This document shows positions 6,064-10,223 of a DNA stretch of 10,223 nucleotides, piece after piece. Every line of letters starts with the position of its first letter. The first letter of the stretch is position 1. The notes below the pieces were generated by a model. The model made no database searches and was not told where the DNA came from. It saw only the letters and a program-made list of their open reading frames with translations. The DNA is from Chloromonas sp. AAM2 (lineage: Eukaryota > Chlorophyta > Chlorophyceae > Chlamydomonadales > Chlamydomonadaceae). The DNA lies in assembly GCA_004335635.1 (NCBI GenBank), contig QAXH01000795.1, positions 1-10,223 of the forward strand, written 5' to 3'. Made by a program: the position numbers and the translations under genes.

Positions 6064-8186
6064 GTGGGACCCATTTCATCAGACTTGGGTGGGGATTTGT
6101 CTCAAGCAGGGCTTCTGCACATATCTTCGGCAACTGTTTCTCTAGGTTCGTTGACAGAACAGCCACTTGACATGAGCTTGCCAAACACGATGTCATAACC
6201 ATCATACCATTGCTTGCAAGCAGCGCTTTGAACTCTGACAAAAATTATGCTGCAGGATCGGTTTCGTATACATTCAGACTTTGCATTGCAATCAGCAGCT
6301 ACACGTGCTTTTCAAACTCGCACAGGTCAGAGCATGCTAGTCTGCTTGGCCTCTTCAGCTGTAATCGTGCGTGTGCAAGTTCCTAAGCTCAGCCATTGAT
6401 GAATCACTTTCCCTCAGTTGCGTATCTCTGTTTTTGATGCTAGGCTAACATCAGCACCAACCACCCAGGCTCACATTCTATACAATAACTCATTGACTGA
6501 AAAAGCCACGCACATGCAGTTGCACGGCACGTTGGCAAGAAAGGTGAAAGCTCGTCTTCTCTGCAACAACGCCTGGGGCTTTTGAAGGAGGGATTTGTAC
6601 AGCGAACTTCTGGCACAAGCTTTGGATCGCTGCTTGCGTGACCTGCGGCCTGGCGCCGCAGGTGATGCAGGCCACGCTAGCGCCGGCACCCTCGGACACT
6701 TCCCAAGCCCATAACAAACCACCCACAAGGCCAATTTGAGAAACGAAGATGTTTAAAATAGATCCTAACGAGCTGCGACCAGCCACATCTTCAAAAGCCT
6801 TGAATTCGTTGTGATTGAGCCGTGACACAAGAAATACTCGAAAGGTCGAAAAAGTAGCTCGGGCGTTTTATGCCACCCAGTCAACCATCTCAGAATGACC
6901 TGAAATCAGGTTCGACTTCCTGTGTGAAAATATGAAATGCGCCTAAGCTAGCCGTTCAGAGCGCGGTCTGCAGTATGACCTGCTCCTTTCGTTGTTCCGG
7001 GCTTAGTGTCCGATGTCGCGAGGCTTGAGCTTGCCTGGAAAGCCCCATGGAGAGGTCATGGTGCTTCGGCTAGAACTATGCGTGGTTTCTAGCATGCAGA
7101 TCTTGTCCATAGGTACATATTTGAGATCGCGCTGTGTCATTCTGGCTTCTGGGGTCGCCTTTGGGCGGGCTTGCTTCTGGCCCCAAGCCAAAAACTTGAG
7201 TCCTCGTACGAGCCCTCTCGGGCCCATGCGACAATGGCTACCCCCAAAAAACAATGCGATTAGGCATTGTACTAATTGGAATCTCAATCTGATGAGCCAA
7301 GGCTCGGGCAAGGTCAGCCTGATCGCCCACCAAGGGACCCGCAACGACCTTGGCATCCAAACGCGCAGATTTTGCGCGTCCGGGTTAGTATCGTCTTTAG
7401 CGCGATGCACCAGCAAGCCAATGCACTTGGTCGCTTGCAAAACAATGCTGTCTGCACCGAGTTGAAGCTTCCCAAGGTGCCGGCCGGGCCACCGGCAGCA
7501 CACCGCACACTGCGGAATGCCCTATTCCGGCAAGCGCAGCAAGGTGGGCCAGGCCATGTATGCCCAGCGTGCTGCCAAGGGCGTGTAACCGCACCGGTTC
7601 AAAGCAGACTCTGTCAGCACTCAGGCCAGTCAGGCAGCAGCATCAAATTGTGGCTCTTGAAGAGTGTCTGGCTAATGCGACAGAGCACATATCCCAGCTT
7701 CAGCAGCAGCTTGCAGAGAGTGAGAGAGCATTGCAACATAGTGAGCAGCAGACTGCAGCTCTGCAGGACCTGGTCGAGCAGCTTCACAGCCGCCTGGAAG
7801 AATGCAGCACTGCATTACTTGAACAACAGCATGAGGTGTTGCAGCAGCTTGGTTGCCCTGTCTTTCGTAGCCGACTGCCTTCCTTCCTGCATTATTCCTT
7901 TCCGCCTCGTGCCCCTGGGCCTGTTCCTGCCTTTCTTTTTCTTTCTTGCTCAGGGCAGCTCAGGGCGGTACACATCCCCATGCTTCTAGCCATGCTTTAC
8001 AAACAACATTACAGGGCATGCCATACCCTAAGCCAATAGCGTGTTGTACCCGACTAGCCCTAATCGCTGTCCGCATGTTCATCCAAGGCAGCTATGGCCC
8101 TGCGTGCTGCCGGCCGGCTGCTGCGAGCCCCACGGCCGCTGGAGGGCCCTGATGAGATCTTCAGTCCTTCCAGCCGCTGGACTTGA
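5845..8186 (+). CDS. Coiled-coil protein of unknown function, multi-exon, divergent from the kinesin
   Basis: I do not recognise this protein. Better-supported exons are 5845-6063, 6256-6325, 6455-6543 and 7618-7851; an exon at 6603-6661 and one or two terminal exons after 7954 are less sure. The start ATG has A at -3 and G at +4 and an in-frame TGA 36 bases upstream. The predicted protein has a Pro/Ala/Ser-rich N terminus, short mixed segments (DRFRIHSDFALQSAATRAFQ, then AHILYNNSLTEKATHMQLHG), and then a long Gln/Leu/Glu coiled coil. It shares its upstream region with the kinesin. The end is either the TAG at 8037-8039 or, through one more intron, the TGA at 8184-8186. There is no catalytic motif. 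Confidence 0.55.
6256..6325 (+). CDS. Coiled-coil gene exon 2
   Basis: This 70-base exon runs between TATGCTGCAG| and CGCACAG|GTCAGAG and encodes DRFRIHSDFALQSAATRAFQ followed by TRT, ending in phase 1. The splice signals are good and the frame agrees with both neighbours. Confidence 0.6.
6455..6543 (+). CDS. Coiled-coil gene exon 3
   Basis: This 89-base exon follows the acceptor CTAACATCAG| in phase 1 and encodes PTTQAHILYNNSLTEKATHM and QLHGTLARK, ending at AAG|GTGAAA. Phase 1 in matches exon 2. A CTAAC branch-point-like word lies just before the acceptor. Confidence 0.55.
6603..6661 (+). CDS. Possible coiled-coil gene exon 4
   Basis: Between TTTGTACAG| and GCCGCAG|GTGATG one frame reads ELLAQALDRCLRDLRPGAA, a plausible helix. 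Its incoming phase (2) does not fit the preferred exon 3 end; a weaker exon 3 donor at 6530 would fit. The alternative frame RTSGTSFGSLL fits phase 0 but stops soon. The outgoing phase 1 agrees with the coiled-coil exon. Confidence 0.35.
6662..7617. other. About 950 bases without a well-supported gene
   Basis: In the present model this is an intron of the coiled-coil gene. It contains long but unconvincing open frames on both strands; the best hints of protein are on the minus strand (see 7003-7503). No tandem repeats or element ends are visible. Confidence 0.5.
7003..7503 (-). other. Unresolved coding-like stretch, minus strand
   Basis: One frame is open for 166 codons and ends with SPWGFPGKLKPRDIGH before TAA. 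Another frame (7246-7384) reads SARLDAKVVAGPLVGDQADL and ARALAHQIEIPIST, which looks more like a folded protein. The likely-looking pieces sit in different frames, as in a decayed gene or an unrecognised spliced gene. I cannot name a family. Confidence 0.2.
7618..7851 (+). CDS. Coiled-coil gene: main coiled-coil exon
   Basis: This 234-base open frame encodes QQHQIVALEECLANATEHIS, QLQQQLAESERALQHSEQQT and AALQDLVEQLHSRLEECSTA, ending LLEQQHEVLQQL. Leu/Ile recur at heptad a/d positions and the rest is Gln, Glu and Ser, so the segment should form a parallel coiled coil. The acceptor TCTGTCAG|CACTC is in phase 1; alternative acceptors lie within the next 25 bases. The donor is CTTG|GTTGCC, or GAG|GTGTTG at 7836/7837. 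The composition resembles the kinesin tail at 1-306, but I see no clear sequence repeat between them. Confidence 0.7.
7954..8039 (+). CDS. Possible terminal exon of the coiled-coil gene
   Basis: The exon follows a strong pyrimidine tract and acceptor (CTTTCTTTTTCTTTCTTGCT then CAG|GGCAG). In the phase left by 7851 it reads QLRAVHIPMLLAMLYKQHYR and ACHTLSQ, then TAG. Alternatively only QLRA is used (donor GCG|GTACAC) and the gene continues at 8092. Confidence 0.4.
8092..8186 (+). CDS. Possible last exon: Arg/Ala/Leu-rich segment
   Basis: After CATCCAAG| the frame reads AAMALRAAGRLLRAPRPLEG and PDEIFSPSSRWT, then TGA. Phase 0 matches the alternative QLRA donor at 7967. The MALRAAGRLLRAPRP segment also looks like a mitochondrial presequence, so it could instead start an unrelated short gene; a stop after 30 residues argues against that unless there is a further splice. 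Confidence 0.3.
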
Positions 8187-8526
8187 GAGCTCACAGAGGG
8201 ACCGTCATCGCCTGCAAGCGCAAGGCACACGGGGCAGTTGCATTCTAGCGTTTGCCAGAAGAAAACACTGGTGGCAGGGGTACACCCTGCAGGTAAAACT
8301 TGTACCTAAAGGTAGTTATACCGAATGTAGGACAGTGGTTGTATACCTAATAGTAGTTGTGCCTACGGGCAGAAGCCGTTCGACACGGGACTGTACATTA
8401 CTCTACCAGCAAATCTGAGGCATTACTCTACGTCCCCACCGTGCAAGCTTTGCATAAAATTGGCCATGTACTGAAATGATTACTATCAACAATAATATAA
8501 TAATAAGATAATTACTAATACTAATA
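8187..8526. other. Convergent intergenic region
   Basis: The region lies between the end of the plus-strand gene and the stop of the minus-strand gene, and so holds both 3' ends. It has two related words, TTGTACCTAAAGGTAGTTAT and TTGTATACCTAATAGTAGTT (about 8299-8360), and an AT-rich block with ATAATA/CTAATA repeats at 8479-8530. No clear poly(A) signal was identified. Confidence 0.5.
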
Positions 8527-8629
8527 CTATGCCGCACCTGAGTTGTCACCCTGGTCCCGCCCATCCACCACGTCAGCACCCGACATATCACCATCAGACG
8601 AACTCTGGACAGCCTTCTTTGCCTTGGAC
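8527..8629 (-). CDS. Nuclear-like gene: last exon with TAG stop
   Basis: After CTGCTGCAG| in phase 2 the exon gives 33 codons, SKAKKAVQSSSDGDMSGADV to GDNSGAA, then TAG at 8527-8529. Phase and composition join perfectly to TTSKGR of the previous exon. A donor-like CAG|GTGCGG sits just before the stop, so the gene could continue; the following sequence is AT-rich and looks non-coding. Confidence 0.65.
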
Positions 8630-9945
8630 CTGCAGCAGACACAGGAGCCTTTTTCTTGAAGAGTGAAAAGGGCACAAAAGAGGTTTTTTGATTGGAATCA
8701 GGGTTAGGGTCAGGGTTAGGTTAGGTTTAGGAATCTTTGGGTTTGAGCTTGTACAGATGCATGGCAAGTGAATTCCACTTCTGTTCATGTTGATTCATTT
8801 TTCATGAAGGCAGCTGAGGTTTTAGACGTTTCAAAGAGTCCGTCGCGTTTACCTGCCCTTGGACGTTGTCGGTGCTGCCTTGTACGTGGCTTTGGCCGCC
8901 TTTGGCTTGGTGGCTTTTCGCTTCGCAGCAGGCTTACTGGCCCTGCATGGGCCCACCACCTCTTCCTCCTCTTCGTCTCGCACTGTGTCTACATCGTCGT
9001 CCTCTACTTCAGCACTCCTGTATACGTGACGAAACAAACAAATCAGAAAGCTGCCAGATCTGCCATAAGTTGCATTTCATCGTAGTTTCTAACGGTCATC
9101 CCTTCAGCTTTTCTTTCTGTTTCCTGCTCGTTTCCGGGGCCTTCATCAGCATCCTGTTCAGCATTGCTGTACACAGCATTTGGAATAACAACATAGGTGC
9201 TTATAGCTCTCTTACTGATCCAAGCGCCGTGCGATTGAAAATCTGAGCCATGCTCATGACAATTGGAACATCGTCAAGTTTGCGTTCTTGTTGGGATTAT
9301 GCTGCAGGTCAAGGTATACCTGTGTCCATATGCATGGTACAGCGTGCCACCATTCTCACTTACACAGCCCAACACGTTTTCTGTTACACGATTTCTGTCA
9401 CATACTGCACCTGTACGGCTATGGACCATGATCTATATATATTTACTTACCCAATTCATTACCGGTTCATTGCACCCTGGACATGACCGGTCCCATTGCC
9501 ATTCAAAACACAGCGCACCTGCGTGTTTTCCTTGCTCTGCTAGCAGCGGAGGTGGCGGCCTGGCTGCCCCTACCACTGCTGCTACAGCCTTGGACCCGAC
9601 CCATGCTGGGACCGGGCTCATCCTCTGCATGAGACAAGAGGTGATTGGCAGGCAGCTGTCTGCTCTTGCAAAATGGACATGTGCCAGGAGCGACATATGC
9701 ATGGTCAAGGGCACTGTCAGTGTGGCGACTGCTCGGTTCTTTACAAACGGTGCGAATTCCTGAACGCATTGAAGTCGCAGCTTCCCTGCTGTAAGCTGCA
9801 TATAAAGTAGCTGAATGACATGTCATTGTTCACCTGCAGCATTGCCAGCAGCCAGCGGTGCCTCCCTGCCCTCCTCTCCGTCATCTTCATTATCATCACC
9901 GGCCGTGCCCAGACGCAGAGCCCGATGGATTTCAGTGATCTCAGC
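8527..9945 (-). CDS. C-terminal part of an acidic/basic low-complexity, probably nuclear protein
   Basis: I do not recognise this protein. Exons in order are 9945-9834, 9624-9519, 9166-9094 (3' end unsure), 9017-8853 and 8629-8527; further 5' exons lie to the right. The segments are AEITEIHRALRLGTAGDDNE with acidic DDGEEGRE; DEPGPS with a Ser/Gly/Ala-rich run ending SRARKTR; NAEQDADEGPGNEQETERKA; an acidic EVEDDDVDTVRDEEEEEVV followed by basic KPAAKRKATKPKAAKATYKA; and finally KAKKAVQSSSDGDMSGADVV ending GDNSGAA and TAG. Such charged, Lys/Ala/Pro-rich tails are common in chromatin and nucleolar proteins and in DNA topoisomerase II C termini; that is inference. Three of the four junctions match in phase; the one between 9094 and 9017 does not, unless the acceptor is moved to 9002/9001. 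Confidence 0.6.
8701..8731 (+). repeat. Degenerate telomere-like TTAGGG/TTTAGG array
   Basis: GGGTTAGGGTCAGGGTTAGG is followed by TTAGGTTTAGG. There are about five TTAGG-type units with small variations, inside the last intron (8630-8852) of the nuclear-like gene. Confidence 0.8.
8853..9017 (-). CDS. Nuclear-like gene: acidic then Lys/Ala/Pro-rich exon
   Basis: The exon is 165 bases. It reads SAEVEDDDVDTVRDEEEEEV, then SKPAAKRKATKPKAAKATYK and AAPTTSKG. The switch from a dense acidic block to an AK-rich basic block is typical of intrinsically disordered nuclear tails, and PAAKRK resembles a nuclear localisation signal. The acceptor is GTATACAG|GAGTGC and the donor GGGCAG|GTAAAC. Confidence 0.7.
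9094..9166 (-). CDS. Nuclear-like gene: acidic exon, 3' end uncertain
   Basis: After GTGTACAG| in phase 2 the frame reads NAEQDADEGPGNEQETERKA followed by EGMT. The only GT in the open frame gives ACC|GTTAGA in phase 0, which does not suit the 9017 acceptor but would suit an acceptor at GTAGAG|GACGAC (exon from 9001). The frame otherwise stops at a TGA at about 9043. Confidence 0.5.
9167..9518. other. Intron of the nuclear-like gene
   Basis: The intron is about 350 bases with GTGCGC..GTACAG ends. Plus-strand ORFs here have no recognisable motif. A strong donor-like GG|GTAAGT on the minus strand near 9452 follows a CPGCNEPV frame and could mark an alternative exon. Confidence 0.45.
9519..9624 (-). 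CDS. Nuclear-like gene: Ser/Gly/Ala-rich exon
   Basis: The exon is 106 bases, from TCTTGTCTCATGCAG| (good pyrimidine tract, phase 1) to ACGCAG|GTGCGC (phase 2). It reads DEPGPSMGRVQGCSSSGRGS and QAATSAASRARKTR. Both phases fit the neighbours. Confidence 0.5.
9834..9945 (-). CDS. Nuclear-like gene: 5'-most exon in the window
   Basis: The exon is 112 bases, from TTGCTCACAG|GCTGAG to GCTGCAG|GTGAAC. It reads AEITEIHRALRLGTAGDDNE, DDGEEGREAPLAAGNAA. A short ordered helix precedes an acidic linker. The gene continues to the right. Confidence 0.6.
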
Positions 9946-10223
9946 CTGTGAGCAAGAGACATGCAGATATGAACCACACACGTGAGCCTTGACATGCAAG
10001 CACATGGAGTTGAAACACGTGACAATCACAGATCACACTAGTGGTCCTCGACACATCTCATGCATGCCGGCATACTGTGAGCATGGCACATGCATGCCGA
10101 CATACCGTGAGCATGGCACATGCATGCCGGCATACCGTGAGCATGGCACATGCATGCCGGCATACCGTGAGCATGGCACATGCATGCCGGCATACCGTGA
10201 GCATGGCACATGCATGCCGGCAT
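9946..10223. other. Probable intron at the right edge
   Basis: This is the sequence upstream of the 9945 exon on the minus strand. Apart from the minisatellite at 10059-10223 nothing is seen. Confidence 0.5.
10059..10223. repeat. 30-base minisatellite, at least 5 copies, runs off the right edge
   Basis: The unit is GCATGGCACATGCATGCCGG followed by CATACCGTGA. Full copies start at 10081, 10111, 10141 and 10171, with partial copies at both ends. Most copies contain the perfect 10-base palindrome ATGCCGGCAT and an overlapping GCATGC. Because 30 is a multiple of three, the array stays open in several frames and gives spurious repetitive ORFs. Confidence 0.96.

Noticed and set aside
5609..6241. 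210-codon ORF on the minus strand upstream of the kinesin
   Set aside because: It is out of frame with kinesin exon 1, has no domain or low-complexity signature, and overlaps the plus-strand exon 1 that has a good start context and splice phase.
7276..7989. 237-codon ORF on the plus strand
   Set aside because: It overlaps the coiled-coil exon in another frame; its composition is patternless and its second half runs through a splice-type pyrimidine tract.
9503..9826. Zinc-finger-like CPFCKSRQLPANHLLSH on the minus strand
   Set aside because: It would need a 38-base intron upstream; a better acceptor with a pyrimidine tract at 9625/9624 places this motif inside the intron.
10033..10223. Cys/Met/His-rich repeat protein (MHVPCSRYAG units)
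   Set aside because: It is a by-product of the 30-base minisatellite, open in more than one frame, without flanking coding signal.
10059..10223. CRISPR array
   Set aside because: The repeats are contiguous with no variable spacers and the genome is eukaryotic.
1..10223. Genome-wide TAA/TAG to Gln recoding
   Set aside because: Only one in-frame TAA was seen, and the TAG at 8527-8529 sits where a natural stop is expected; the evidence here is too thin to claim it.
1..10223. Transposon or retroelement
   Set aside because: I found no terminal repeats, reverse transcriptase, integrase or transposase motif in any frame.

Overview
The window is nuclear DNA of an intron-rich eukaryote, most likely an alga or another protist; I cannot fix the lineage. 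The evidence is a kinesin motor gene split into about eleven exons, with GT..AG introns of roughly 260-600 bases whose reading phases agree at every junction I could resolve. There are no bacterial operon features, Shine-Dalgarno spacing or RNA genes. Base composition is close to balanced.

Left half, minus strand (1-5591): a kinesin heavy chain, best matching the kinesin-12 (KIF15/PAKRP) type. The motor domain comes first (start codon at 5591, P-loop exon 4085-4203, switch I exon 1971-2115, switch II spanning 1971 and 1605, last motor exon 719-862). A coiled-coil tail (441 to 1) follows and runs off the left edge. An in-frame TAA at 328-330 interrupts the tail exon as I read it. Introns hold a 24-base minisatellite (2278-2410), a 35-base duplication, a TTAG run and a telomere-like stretch.

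Middle, plus strand (5845 to about 8039 or 8186): a gene that starts 253 bases from the kinesin start and runs the other way, so the two probably share a bidirectional promoter. It encodes an unrecognised protein with a Pro/Ala-rich N terminus and a strong glutamine/leucine coiled coil (7618-7851). The 950-base stretch 6662-7617 has only poorly supported coding signals on both strands.

Right part, minus strand (8527-9945, continuing right): the last exons of an unrecognised, probably nuclear protein with alternating acidic and Lys/Ala/Pro-rich basic tracts, ending at a TAG at 8527-8529. It converges on the plus-strand gene. One of its introns holds a degenerate TTAGGG array (8701-8731). A 30-base minisatellite built round a perfect palindrome runs off the right edge (10059-10223).

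The motor and the coiled-coil gene may share regulation, but nothing in the sequence shows that they work in one complex.
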